Positions 1 through 13,100 of a stretch of DNA of 64,000 nt are shown here, in pieces. The notes beneath the pieces are model-generated. The model did no database searches, was not told where the DNA came from, and worked only from the letters and a program-made list of their open reading frames with translations. The first letter of the stretch is position 1, and every line of letters starts with the position of its first letter. Made by a program: the position numbers and the translations under genes. Source of the stretch: Molanna angustata (taxonomy: Eukaryota; Arthropoda; Insecta; Trichoptera; Molannidae); contig OY754978.1 in the NCBI GenBank assembly GCA_963576475.1, positions 12,323,799 to 12,387,798 of the forward strand, read 5' to 3'.

Positions 1-680
1 CAATAATTATTATTTTCATACAAAATTTTCTAAGTCATATCTGTCAAAAAAGTGTACATTTTGCACGCAAATATCTGTTAGTTTAAAAGTTAGAAGTACG
101 TATTTACACGAAAAAAATATATTTTCAAGTATAACTTAGCGTTTAAGTGAAAAACATGGTGAATATTTTGTATAATTATAATGTATTACTTATTTTTAAA
201 GTAAGCGTTTTGTACATAAACGCCGCCATTTTAATATCTTTTCATACAATATTTCATTTTCCTACCGAATGAATATGTTCTTGAAAATAATAAACCTTTG
301 AAATAAATGTAATTATGAAATAATAAAATGAAACACAAGACATTACAGCAAGTTTTAAGACATATACTGTAAAAATGTGCTTATTATTAGTAAAGATATA
401 GGCATAATAAAATTGCATAATTTGTAAATAATATTTGATTTTTCTGACAATTTTCATTTTTATGGCATCGAACAAACCAATGTAGGTACCTACATATTCA
501 AAAAAGTCTCAAACCATTTGATATTTTTAACGTATTGGAATGGTTACTATGGTAACGGAAAGATTCTGATATTCAAATAAAATTTGTTATGAATAGAATT
601 TATTTAGAATATTGTTGTAGGTAGGTACCTACCTATTACTATTTACTTACATATCAATAATATACTGATTTCCTATCGGA
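1..680. other. AT-rich intergenic DNA, no gene seen
   Basis: I see no convincing gene or repeat boundary. The stretch is AT-rich and has short inverted motifs of the gtaggtacctac type near 481-493 and 617-634, a common feature of lepidopteran intergenic DNA. The short open frames here have no recognisable protein character. Confidence 0.6.
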
Positions 681-765
681 AAATTGTATGCGATGTCTCC
701 TAAACCGTTTGTCCGATTACAATGAAACTTTGGTGAATTGTCGAGCGTGTGCCCGGGATGGTTTC

Positions 766-1150
766 TGGATTTAAACTTTTTTCTTATTCTTCTTCTTCTT
801 CGTGTATTTGGTCATTTTACCTATGAAGGGGGAGTATCCTGGGAAAAGAAGGTCCGACTGTCCCTCCATCTCTTCGCAGGTCTTCCAGGAAGGTTTGTGG
901 ATTTTAACTTTTTTCTTCTTCTTCTACATCGTGCATTTGGTCATTTTACCTATGAAGGTGGACTATCCTGGGAGAAGAAGGTCCAATTTTCCTTCCATAT
1001 CTTCGCAGGTATCTGGATATAAATTTTTTTCTTCTTCTTCTTCGTGTATTTAGTCATTTTACCTTTGAAGGTGGAGTATCCTGGGAAAAGAAGGTCCTTT
1101 CATCTCTTCGCGCTTCTTTCAGGATGGTTTCTGGATTTAAACTTTTTTTA
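766..1150. repeat. Degenerate tandem repeat, about 115-135 bp, TTCTTC-rich
   Basis: Units begin with variants of ggatttaaactttttt at about 766, 899, 1015 and 1133. Each contains a TTCTTC run followed by ggtcattttacct-like and atcctggga-like text. The overlapping open frames near 738-1053 are products of this repeat and not genes. Confidence 0.75.
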
Positions 1151-1320
1151 AGCGACTGAAGGGACGGGATGTAATGAAGAGAATGGATGCACTAAAGGGC
1201 CTGAAGGGATGGGAGGTATAAAAGGGCCTGAAGGGACGGGAGGTACTGAAGGGCCTGATTGGAAGGGTCGTAATGATGGATTGAAGGGACGGGAGGTACT
1301 GAAGGGTCTGAAGCGACGGT
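1150..1320. repeat. GC-rich minisatellite, about 28-30 bp unit
   Basis: The motif gaagggacgggaggtact with gaagggcctga recurs about six times with substitutions. Its antisense translation gives an Arg-Pro-Phe-Ser-rich repeat peptide, which is best read as a by-product of the minisatellite. Confidence 0.75.
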
Positions 1321-2734
1321 TCATGGAGTCTAATTCTTTTTCTTCTTAATTTTATGTAGACTTTACAGTTTTTACGCAAACTATTTCCTTTAGTCTTTTT
1401 CTTAGTTTTCTTATTTTATGTAGAACTTTGGTGAATTTTATACAAAACTATTTCCTATAGATTAATCTTCTTCTTCTTTTATGAAGACGTTTTAGTCAGT
1501 TTTTATACAATCTATTTCCAATAGTCTATTTTTTCTTATTTTATGTAGACCATTGGGATAGTTTTTTATACAAACTATTTCTTATACTCTAATACTTATT
1601 CTTCTCTTTTTTATTTAGACTTTTGGGTTAGTTTTAAGTCTAATAGTCTATTGTGCAGAAATATTATTAACGACATGCGCACTTGATGAAAATACATATG
1701 TAAAAACGAATGGGATGTGGGATGTGACGATGTAACCTGCACTAGAATATTTTCAATACTTTTGTTTAATCAAATTTAAACCATTTATATCATCCTATTT
1801 TGAATCATTTTCAACACCTTCATATTTGATTTCGTTGACGATATTTAAATAATGAGGGTTGTGGCCATAACTGAACTCTTCACAACGTTTATATTCAAAT
1901 TAAAAACTATTTACTATAGTTTGTCTTCTTCTTCTTCGTTAATGTAGGCTTTTGTGTCAATTTTAAGTCTATAAGTCTAATTGTGCAAAAATATAATGCA
2001 CACTTGATGAAAAAATATACAAACGAATGGGATGTGACCAACACTAAATCTTTTCAGTACATTTGTTTAATCAAATTTTAACCACATCCCAACATCCAAA
2101 ATTACTAAATTTTCAATAGGTACATATTTATTTATTTTAAATTATAATTTATTATAATTTATTTATAATTTATTTCGATGATAATATTTAAAAATGGGGG
2201 TTGTGGCCAAACCAATCTCTACAACGTTGATAAACAGTCACATTTAAAACCATTTCGCATAGTCCATGCGTGCAGAAATTGTATATTATACTTAATTCAC
2301 ACTTTATAGCAATATATAAAAAATAATGAGTTGTGGCCATCACTTGAACATTTTACAATCAAATTCAATCATATTTCAAACCACTTTTCATAGTCCGATT
2401 TTGCAAAATAATTGGGTGACAATATTATAAAAACGATTGCTTTTTCCTTCACAATTTTACATTCTTGGCCAACGGCGGGACATAAAAGCTAGTTTTAGAT
2501 AATTATGGTAGGTTTAACAATTCAATTTAAATGTATTTTCTGCATTGTATTGCTTCTCGGGCAATGCATAAAATACATTTAAGGTAGGTAGGTAGGTATG
2601 TATAATTTTCACCAAATATCTATAACGAGCATCCGGTTGCGCAGAGCGCAAATTTGTGTCTTTTTGCTTCGTTGGCTTACGTGCAAATCGCCCCCCTTCT
2701 CGGCTTAAAGTCCAAGATGTTTGGCTACAACTCT

Positions 2735-2870
2735 ACTATAATATTATGTCAAATATCAAGTAAACACCGCAATCAATATTAATGTTAAATATTAATTTAA
2801 CATGTTGTCACATTCTGGTATTGTCCCATATTTATTGTCTCACGGATTCAAACTGAAAATATTTTTTGAA
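2735..2870 (-). mobile_element. Truncated tRNA-derived SINE (family B tail)
   Basis: The text around 2795-2865 (gttgtcacattctgg, then gtctcacgga and attcaaactgaaaa) matches the body of the complete SINEs at 23186-23372 (minus) and 31244-31400 (plus). The tRNA-like head is missing. Confidence 0.55.
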
Positions 2871-3084
2871 AATGTTGCTATTTACCTAATAAAAACAAAT
2901 TTTGTACAGTTGGTAATTATTAAGTCAACAACAAGAATACACAAACGATAAAACACAGTTTGATTTAGTAAAAACATTCGTAAGATATTTATCTTTTTTA
3001 TTTTAATTTCAAGACTATAGAATATTTGAAAGTACACCATTATAGTTTGCAGATAATTTTATCCATTAAATTAAGTTATTGGTG

Positions 3085-3190
3085 AAAGGGACTGGAGGAA
3101 CACGTGCCAGGATAAAGAAAGATAGCGAGGAATGCTGGAGGAGGTCAAGGCTCACAACGGGCTGTGGAGCCACTGATGATGATGATAAAA
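3085..3190 (+). mobile_element. LINE 3'-end fragment
   Basis: This short plus-strand stretch resembles the end of an insect non-LTR retrotransposon ORF2. It reads through aggaatgctggaggaggtc and tcacaacgggctgtggagcc and ends in a GATGAT run, a common ending of such elements in Lepidoptera. It is too short for a clade call. Confidence 0.4.
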
Positions 3191-3434
3191 TTAAGAAAAA
3201 GAGGAATACCAACCCTTACATAAATAAAATCCTACTATCTCGCAGAAAATATTGACTAAAAATCTGGCTTATGAAATTGATTAGTACCTACCTTCTTACA
3301 TGAAGCAAATGACAGTAAAGTCTATCGATTTGTATTAAAATAAAATTAACTGCCATACTTCTTGGTGTTCTTAAAAAAATGTACCTTTAATTATTTTCCG
3401 AATATGTGTATTTTTTTAATTAACAATATTTCGT

Positions 3435-3441
3435 AAAAAAA
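3435..3441 (-). terminator. Pol III T-run terminator of tRNA-Ala
   Basis: Seven consecutive T residues on the minus strand lie a few bases after the tRNA 3' end, as expected for RNA polymerase III termination. Confidence 0.8.
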
Positions 3442-3447
3442 TATATT

Positions 3448-3519
3448 TGGAGATGCCGGGGATCGAACCCGGGGCCTTTCACATGCAAAGCGAACGCTCT
3501 ACCACTGAGCTACATCCCC
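3448..3519 (-). tRNA. tRNA-Ala: tRNA-Ala (anticodon TGC)
   Basis: Read on the minus strand, this 72-nt sequence folds as a standard cloverleaf. The 7-bp acceptor stem GGGGATG/CATCTCC contains the G3:U70 pair that identifies alanine tRNA. The D arm is GCTC/GAGC, the 5-bp anticodon stem carries the loop TTTGCAT with anticodon TGC, and the T arm has a GGTTCGATCC B box. The discriminator base is A. A run of seven T residues follows seven bases downstream (plus 3435-3441), a good RNA polymerase III terminator. The fold is intact and no intron is seen, so it is probably a functional gene, unlike the SINE tRNA-like heads elsewhere in the window. Confidence 0.96.
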
Positions 3520-3845
3520 GTGTCGACACACTCGCATTGCTTAGTTAATAATTATTATTGATGTTATTAAAATATACTTGTAAACATAAAAGTTGGAAAT
3601 TAGCGTGAATAAGTGTATTCCGGTGCAATAAATGCATTTCTTTTACGACCATTTATTTATATTATAAACATAAAATAATAATACTATTTCATCCTACGGT
3701 TATAACTCAACTATTTCATATCACCTCCATTCTTTTATACAGACTGAAATATTAACAAACACTTCCTCTCATAAGTCTTGCAAGACTCGCAAGACTTTTG
3801 CTCATCACTAAAAATAACATTTATTATTATTTTTTAAATTAGATT

Positions 3846-4150
3846 TTTACTCTCCACTACTATGGAATAGTGGAGAGTCATTATTTGGTCATTTTAAGCG
3901 TGTTTTTTAGACCAATTTCTCAACAGGTATCACGTATAAAGTGCACACTATGAGTTGCGTGACAATGTTATTGTTTGTATGGTGTATTGTGAAAATTTTG
4001 TCCTCTAGGAATCTAATGTTTGTTCAAGAATCTAATAAGTATTTGTTTAAGAATCTAATAGAAATGTGCCTCGTAAAAATGCATTTATGGATTGTCAACC
4101 TTTCAAGAAGAAAAAATGTACCTACACTAACTATGTAGTGGAGAGTATAT
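3846..4150. mobile_element. Short MITE-like element with ACTCTCCACTAC ends
   Basis: The 12-bp motif actctccactac near 3850 recurs inverted (gtagtggagagt) near 4135, about 300 bp apart. The same left-end motif is seen alone near 14469. No clear target duplication was found. Confidence 0.4.
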
Positions 4151-4759
4151 GTAGTGTTGGCCACAACCCACTAGTTTTTTCACAGATTGAAGTTGGCATT
4201 ATGTAATAAAGCTTCAATGAAGAGTGTTGGAGTTGGTTGGAGTAATGTTTTGATCCCGCCCCGCCAATTGACATTATGTATTATTATTTTAATTGAATTA
4301 TTTTCGTTGTTCATACATGGTTAGGTACATTTGTTTATCTAAAATTTGTACTCAATAAAGTACATAAATAATTTTCGTAACGCAGATTCTATGATATACG
4401 TATTGCCTCCATTACGTCATACATACAAGTTATTGCAATGTCATTTTAATAAGTTGCGTTTTCGTCAAAGAACCGGACTGGTGACAGGTCATGTTGTGTC
4501 GACATCAATGAAAATATCATAAAAGTATGTTGGTAAACATTTATACTTATCTACAACAAATTTATTTATTTTTCAAGAGACAAATACAGTCTTATAAAAT
4601 AAACAGACAAATAGGTACACTATGAAATGAAAAAAAGACAGACCAATTACTTTTGTCCACAATTGATGTACCTACATTAAGAAATCATAGAAGTATGTAC
4701 CTACAATACAACAAAAAATAAATATAAATATACTTAAAATTATTACTTAATAATTATGG

Positions 4760-4960
4760 GGAGATGGGAAATGGGAGAATCCAGATTGTGAATAATGTAG
4801 CTGAGCAGACAGTGAAGCACATGGTGCAGGATTGCCAGCTCAGGAAATGTAAATGCACCCTTCAGGATATCCACGAGGCAAGACCGGAGGCGGTGGACTG
4901 ATTAACAAAACTGGAGCCAAAGCTATATCTCTTATTAGACGCTGTCTACGATGAAGAGTG
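4760..4960 (+). pseudogene. LINE ORF2 3'-end relic
   Basis: The plus-strand translation resembles the C-terminal tail of a retrotransposon polymerase, with a pattern of the kind VKHMVQDCQLRK followed by an acidic region. A stop (tga) falls at about 4898 and the frame is otherwise short. Recognition is by style only. Confidence 0.4.
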
Positions 4961-4979
4961 AATTTGATATAAGGCTATA

Positions 4980-6380
4980 TTTTTTATTATCCAATAGGTA
5001 CTAAAAAGTTGAGTAACCCTGAACGCAATTCCATAATAATAGGTTTATTTGAATTGAACCAAGTAATTTTATTAAACTATGTAAATTCAACAATATAATT
5101 GCAATATAAATAATTCGTCAGTAATTTAAACATATCGAAACTTTGGACAGTTCGTCAAAGATATATTTTTAGAATCTGAAAAAGAAACTAAACAGGCCTT
5201 TGAAACTTTGTTCCGCGTCAATCACTTTATATAGCACATATATGGTTATTAATATTACCGTTATCATGAATAAAGAAATAGACTATGATAGATCGAAACT
5301 AATAAATTATTTCTATACCAAAATTTTCTATTCTTGACGACCATTGACAACACATTGAAATAAAACACATGTTCATTAATTATTGACACAGTGCAATATC
5401 AAGTAGGTACATTTTATTAAATTATCTAAGTTAAACGAGTGGGTTGTGGACAGCGTTAAACTCCTCGCCAACAAGTCTCTCCACAAAATATTCAAATTTT
5501 GTATGGAATATATTCTGCATTTTCATAAAATGAGTTTGTAAATTATTTTTGTTTTAAATATTCAATTATGCAAAATTGATAATTCTTCAATGCCCTTTTA
5601 TGAAATTGATTTGCCTTTTTACCACTTTGAAAATAAAAATAGCAAAATTCGAGTTTCCCGAGCTTGGGGTCACATTGAAATATTTGACAGTTAAAAAAAT
5701 GAGGATCACTTTTCAGATATCCTTCAAAATCTAATAGGGTCTAATCGAGTATTAGATATAGAATTTTTCAAAAGTTGAAAATAATCAAATTTGTAATTTA
5801 GTCTACATATAATCGATAAAGTAGAATAAATACGCCGTACATAGCACATAGTACACAGCACACACACAGATATATTGTGACGTAACTTTCAGAATACAAT
5901 CCCAGCATGATACTAATTGATAATCTGCAATAAAAAAATACCCTTAAAATTGCGAATTCATAACTCCCTATTTACTAATATATCCCCTTGGGTTATTAAG
6001 GAGTAAAAATAATATATGTATAGATTAACTTTCAGAATTTGGTAGGAATGATAATAAAATTAGTATAAAGGACTCCCTCAGATCTTAATGTATTGATGTA
6101 TCAAGTATCTGGATTAGTGATGAGCAAAAGTCTTGCAAGTCTTGGTATTGGTCTTAAAAATACGGTGTCGTAAAATTTTAATCAAAAAGTTAGCAGTTAA
6201 CTACATATTGGATTCAATTCCAAGGACGAATTAAAATTAAATTTATTAAAAACATAAATATGCTCACCAAAACTATAATATTAAACTCCATTTATAATAC
6301 ACTAGTGATGTTCTTTTGTTATTTTAATATTATTATACTTCCTTTATTTCATTCAATATTTCATTAAAAAAATGCGTTCA
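4980..6380. other. Intergenic DNA, no gene seen
   Basis: This is AT-rich sequence without a convincing coding frame. A repeat shared with 32690-32740 in opposite orientation (ttataatacactagtgatgttct) lies near 6290-6320. The phrase gatgagcaaaagtcttgcaag at 6119 recurs inverted near 3780. Confidence 0.5.
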
Positions 6381-6399
6381 GACTCGATCGAGTATGCAA

Positions 6400-6805
6400 G
6401 ACCAAGATCACACCTGTAAATGCAAGACCAATAATTCCATTTTCAAGGAAAGACTGAAGCAGGGATATCTCTCCAAAAATACCTGATCCCTCTCCTTTTC
6501 CTTCCTTCACTTTGCTACGTAATATTTATTAAAGAAGGAATATTTATCCCTAAACACCTGATCTCGATTTCCTCTTCTTGTTCCTTCTCAATCCTTTTTT
6601 TTGCTATGATTTTTTTTAATTTTCTTGGTGTTATGTATATTTTCTTTGTTCTTTTTAGCTTTCATTTTTTGTTGATGTACATATATAATTATGTCATTCT
6701 GTAATCTGGTTGGTTGGAAGAAATTGCCTAATGGCAATGAGCCCGCCAGTGTGCATCATATTTGTTTATATTATGTACAAAAAGTTAAATAAATATTATG
6801 TACTC
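6400..6805 (+). mobile_element. 5'-truncated LINE, 3' ORF end plus 3' UTR (copy 1)
   Basis: It shares its coding tail and A/T-rich 3' UTR with the copy at 7985-8815, including cacctgatctc, cattttttgttgatgtacat and cccgccagtgtgcat, and ends in gttaaataaat. It has no complete ORF and is a dead 3' fragment. Confidence 0.7.
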
Positions 6806-7143
6806 ACTTAAAAAAACATATTTAATAATAAGTAATTTATGTACCTATAAAGGTTATATATAATATGCTGCATAAAGTTTGTTACATCTGCTGTTTCGGA
6901 TAATACGCTGATAGCTGATAGTAGAAAAAATACCAAGATACTATAATACTTAATACTAGCAATGCTTATGATTTATTTTCCGCATTCCGCAGTCTGCCAA
7001 CACAAGTATACTGAAAGTTAACTTCCATATTATCTGTGGCCAACACCGACGTATTCAACATGTCGTCTTGTGGCTAGTCGTGTTGTGAAGTGTCAAATAA
7101 CAATTCTATAATGTGATTCTGTGAATTACCCCGTGTTATAAAA

Positions 7144-10100
7144 ATGGTCTATAACGTTGATTGGATTTTTCCTCAACTTCGGAAGCCCGGGAAGATATGG
7201 AAATGTGCCAGTTGTGTGACGATCGCAGTCGTTGGTTTAGTAACCAAAGTGATTTTAGGTTAGGCTCATATGTTTTATTATATTCTTATTTACGTAATAC
7301 ACATAGTGTTAAGAAATCGTTCCAATAATTGATTTGTCTTTTAACCTGAATCGATACACGTTTATTTCTTTGCAATTTGAATACAATCGTTTAAGTATTC
7401 AATTTTTTTTGTTTTTCGTGCCCAACATGTGTTGTTTTTCATATGTTCAATTTACAGGAACAACAGTGTTGTATTTTCAGCACTTATGAATTAAAATCTT
7501 AACAAATATAGACATTAACGTTATTTTAGTAAGCTTATTGATCAATCACAATGATTATTTGCTTTATTTTGTTTTCAATAACTTCATATTTGTAAAATTC
7601 TTGTTATTTTCTTATTGAATGCCACTTACGTATTGATTGCATAAATATTTATTGATAACAAAGTATGGAAGGACTAACTGGTTTAACTTATTATGAAATG
7701 AAAGTGTGTTACGATTAGATGATACTTATAATAAATGTGTTACAGCACACTTAACAAAATTGTGTTTGTAAATAATGGCTCTTTGAGAGTATTAATTTAT
7801 GTATAATACATAAAGTTTAATGTTATTGGTAATACAAGTCGACTAGGTTAAGAATGAGTGTCAATCTTATTGCATAAATACACCCAAGTGAATTGGAAAA
7901 ATGTTAATTTTTTTTTTCATATTGTGTCAGATCTGAAATTGTCATAACATTGCACAAACAGTCTCAATCATAATAATAAAAGAACACCTCGAATAAACAA
8001 TAGCTACAAGATCCTACAGAGAAACGGCTTTCGTGAATGCAATACCCAGAACTGCAAAGTATACAGTCTCAGTACGAGAAGAGCCAACTCCAATAGCCAA
8101 TATAGGCAGTAAATACGCTTTGAAGTACGTTCAGCAAGACTGGAATAATTTGAGTCCTAATACAACTTCGTCAAAATCGCTTTCCATTTTCAAGAAAAAA
8201 CTAAAGCGCGGATTATCTCTCCGAAAATACCTGATCCCTCTCCGTTTCCTTCCTTCCTTTTGCTACGTAATATTTACTAAAGACGGAATATTTATCTTCA
8301 TACTTTGCTGCTAATTCTTTGTGGCACATTTTAACTAACATAATAAAATAAAATATCTAATTTCTAACCACGTTGAGTAGTTTTATACCACCTAGTTTCA
8401 GAGACATAACCGCTTCTTCGTCTGGACAAACTTATGTATGAGTTTGTCCCGATGAAGAAGCGGTTACGTCTCCGAAACTAGTTGGTATAAAAATACTCAA
8501 CGTGATCAGAAACTAAGATATTTTATTTAATTATATTCTATAGGAATATTTATCCCTAAACACCTGATCTCAATTTCCTCTTCTTGTTCTTTCCCAATCC
8601 TTATTTTTGCTATGATGTTTTTTTTTTATTTATCTTCGTGTTATGAATATTTTCTTGGTTCTTTTTTAGCTTTCATTTTTTGTTGATGTACATATATATA
8701 ATTCTCTCACTCTGTAATCTGATTGATTGGAAGAAATTGCCTAATGACAATAAGCCCGCCAGTGTGCATTATATTTGTTAATATTATGTACAAAAGTTTA
8801 AATAAATAAATTGAGACAGTGCAAGGGTTAAGAGAATCATAATATTAAGTTTATTTTACTTTTATAACATTGTTAAACTATAATATATTTTCATAAGATG
8901 ACTTAGAAAATTATTTTTAACCATATTTGAATAAGATTATAAGGATGAGTTAGTGGCAGAGTGGGTTTTTCACTGGCTTAGTAATCCAATAATAACGAGT
9001 TCGAAACCTACCCTTGCTGCCTCGACTGATTGTATAAGGATGTATTGTATACTTTTCACAAGGATATATTCTATCATTTTTTTTAATCTATTCATTCATT
9101 CATACCATCACGGCATATCCCACAATGTGGGGTAACCAGCGAAAGGTGTCCGGGTGTGCATTGCATTTTTTAATCTATATATATAAAAATGGATGTACGT
9201 ATATTTGTTTGTTTGTATGTTCGCGATGGACTCCTAAACCAACCATCCGATTGCGATGAAACTTTGGGAATTTGTACAGCTCATTCAGGAGAAGGTTGTA
9301 ATTTATTTATTTTTTTTATCTCACAAAAAATCATTTAAAAAAAAGTTGGTATTGAAGTGAAACTTAGAGGGTTTGTTCAGCGTGCACACGTGAAGTTTTA
9401 TGAATTAAAATTTATTTATATATTTAATGTCACAAAAAAAAATGTTTGGTATTGAAACTTAAATGAAACTTAGTGGGTTTGTTCAGCATGCACACGAGAA
9501 GGATTATGAAATAAAATTATTTAGGGATGGAAGGCAATAAAAAGATGGAATTATAATTAGCGAATCTAGAAAATAATGTTAAGTAATAAAAAGGAAACAT
9601 ACCGATCAACCATTTTTATATATTTGGAGGAAAATAATTAAACAGGCAGGACAACGTCTGCCGGGTTTTACTAGTTAGATATAAAATAAAACAGATGGAT
9701 TCCAATATTAAGCCAACAATTTGAGGGCGTAATGGTTGTTTAGATTTATAAAATTTTATTTGCCTAATGTGCACTTTGGTGGTTTGGACACATAGAAAGA
9801 ACAAACTATGAGAGTCTGACAAAACGGATAAATGATTTTAAAACATGTGGCATGAAAAGTAGAAGTTGGCCAAAAAAGAACGTAACCCTTTGAACGCGTA
9901 AATCGACTAAAGTTGTCCAAATTTTTTTTCCCTTTCGATGCGTAAATCAACTATAGTCCATGGCATGTAAAAAAACGTTACCCTTGGATGCGAAAAAAAT
10001 ATAAAAAAAATATATTTAAATTAAATTTCTTGATTCCCCCTCCCTCCCAAAAAATAACGTGACAACTATTTTTTGGTGTATTAAATCAAGATATTGATTA

Positions 10101-13100
10101 AAAAAATTAAAAGGAATTTTATAGAATACTTATTTTTTTATTGAAAATTTGAATTTTTCAGATCAAATTTTATTTTTTGCTTAACACGTTCAAAGGATTT
10201 AAGACCAAATTTATGATATTTTGTGAAAGGTCTAAATAGTAAAAAGTCATGTATGGGGCAATTTATGAACATAAATGAAGCAAAAAATGTATGTCAAGAT
10301 AGGACATTATGTCTGATTCTCTCTGTCGATAGGAAAATTTCATAATTCGGTAATTAACTCACAATATAATAAAAAATATAGTTAAGTAGCTTCAGTTTAA
10401 AGAGTTTTTCCTTAATGGCGGGCTATTTACTGGGCATTGTCATCTAAAAAGACACCATTACATAATGGGGATCGCCGATGAACCAAATTGTAGAAAGTGT
10501 CAACAAGAGGAAGAAACAGCCTCTCATGTGATCTGCGAGAGTCCAGCCCTAATGGAATCCAGACACAGACACCTGGGAGCCTTTATACTAAGACCCCAAG
10601 ATCTGGGAGGCATTTCAATCTGCAAAATATGGGACTTTATTCAAGAAACCGGATTGCTGTTGAAGTGACATCCCCCTAAGGGAGACACAATAGATCAACC
10701 TATGGTCGCGGTGCAGGGGCGTGTTGGACCCACTCCTAATAAATAATAATGGCGGGGTATAAGTTTATGATAATAGCACTTACTTGAATATTTATTTGCT
10801 GGTTTGATAGTCTCTGGTCGCATGCACAGATATATTTCACTTGTGCACTATTCAATATAAAAACATAAATTGTACGTGTTATTGATGAATTCACTGATTT
10901 GATTGGTTTCTGATAATGTCAATCAACAGATGATATGTACTGACCGGATGATGATGCGAAACTGAGATAGATTAAGAAATGTTTTGTGGTGTATTGGAAA
11001 GAGAGGGATACGTATATAGGTTGTATCAGTCTTGCATGGAACACATTTAAATTTTGAAAATAGTAAAGACATTGCATCATATTTGTACGTACAAAAAATT
11101 GTATTTCAAAATATAAAACGGTGGCATTTGATTATCTCTTACATGCCCCAAAAAGGAAAACTGTGTGATGGTGTGTATATATTTAAAGTCATTTGTAATC
11201 GCAATAAGTTCTCATGCCTTTGTTTATGAAAAAATTACAAATAGGAATTGATCAGTTCAATAAAACGTTTCATTACACACCTTTTTTATGGCTGGCGTAT
11301 GATCAAATGGCATTAAAAAACTTTGACCTTGGTTATAAACAGTATTTTTCCTTTTAACTCAAATGAGATGAATATCAATTGTTATTATGTACTTTGCTTA
11401 AATTATGTCTGTCAATTTAATAAGTATATTCATACCATATACCAGCATAATATCATGTTCCTCACAGAATATGCTGAGACCTGGGTCTGATTTCCAGCAG
11501 AAGAGAAATTTATTTAAATTAATTTCTCACAAATCTTGCTTCTATGTACTTGAAACACTGGTTAGTTTGAAGAAATTGCCATTTGACAATGAACACGCTA
11601 CTTGTACAGCGTGTAAGGAAGTGTTAAATAAATAATAAAAATATATTCATTTTCTGTCTTGACATACATCTATCACATCATTGACTTTCAAGCATTTTTT
11701 TATACATATTTGTCTGTTAGTCAATACATAAATACTCTATGCCATTTTTTAACAGATTTTTAATTATCTCAATAGAGACGAAGTTGGAATATTTACTGTA
11801 GGAGAACCGGGAAATCAAGGCATCTACAGGCCTTCGACCTGTCATCGGCTGGTTTACGTGATCACTTTATGCGCTTGCGCAACGTTCACCAATTATGCCT
11901 TTTTAATGAGATCCCTATCAATTCAATTTTGAAAGTTCTATATATTGTAATCATAAGGCATAATTGGTGAACGTTGCGCAAGCGCATAAAGTGATCACGT
12001 AAACCAGCCGATGACAGGTCGTAAGCCCTGTAGGTGCCTTGATTTCCCGGTTCTCCTACAGTAAATATTCCAACTTCGTCTCTATTGAGATAATTAAAAA
12101 TCTGTTAAAAAATATCTTTGACTCCCGACAGGGAAAAAAATCCAATGTTTGCGCATATGCAATAATAAAAATATTCGACTCTATGCCATGTTCTGTAAAG
12201 TATTGACAGAAAGAACCGAGTCACTTGCTTTTTTTTCTTGAAGTCTTCGTCTTCAATATTCATACATTGAGTTACGTGGGGTATAGATTTAAATGTGAGT
12301 TTCCAGTGGGGGATGCTTCCCCTCTAATCCTCCTCTTCTCCTATTTTTCTCCCTTTCCATCATGTTTTCGAATTTATTATAATTTAACTCTTATACCATT
12401 ATATTTTTGTATAAATTGTTTTGTTGCCGCTATATTCTATTAAATAAATAAAATTAAAAAAAAATAATTAAGTACCGTGTTAGATCCTCCTGTCGTTGGC
12501 TATGACCTGGGCAAATGCCTCTCTAAGGAGCAGCCCTCTGAAGGTCTGAATACCTGTCCAGGCTCGAATATTGCGGAGCCACAATATATTTCTTCTGCCT
12601 ATACCGCACATTTTAATTTCCCCTTTTTCGGGTTATACAATCACCCCATAACTGTCAAAATTTTTGAACATTTTTCTACTTAAGATTTTGAAACAGATAA
12701 ATCATCATAATAATAATGGCAACACTAATTCTTGTTTTTTGTTTTTAACCAAAGACAATTTGTATGTATTCTAATTATCTTTTTCACTAATTATCATTCT
12801 GGCTCACTTAGAATGTAAAAAAATGTTAAACTTCAAAAGAAACGCATAAAGCAAGACTAAAAATAGTACTGACCTAGAAATACAAATGTGTGAGTATGAG
12901 TATGATGGTAAATTTGTTAATGAGTTTATCTCAGTCAAAATATTTCTTAACATTTTCAGTGGTTCTCAATTGTCAGAAAATAACAATACTATACATATTT
13001 TTATTATTAATACAAAATGTTGAATACATACAAATCTTACTTGGCCAAAAATATTCACTTTTAAGACAGGTGCTTTGCTTTAATTTAAATGTGCATCTTT

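Larger units (their letters stand above)
690..2492 (+). mobile_element. Possible Helitron-like or other non-autonomous repeat
   Basis: The phrase at 691-733, which includes ctcctaaacc and cgatta-caatgaaactttgg, is also found just inside the 5' end of the clearer Helitron at 9174. About 1.8 kb downstream is a CTAG followed by T at 2489-2493. Between them are degenerate repeats: four TTCTTC-rich units of 115-135 bp (from about 766), a GC-rich minisatellite (1150-1320) and about 300-bp units containing the phrase gttgtggcca (around 1859, 2211 and 2332). The left edge is not fixed and the 3' hairpin is weak, so the class is tentative. Confidence 0.35.

Noticed and set aside
1137..1379. 80-aa Arg/Pro/Phe repeat protein on the minus strand
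   Set aside because: It is the translation of a minisatellite with no supporting features.
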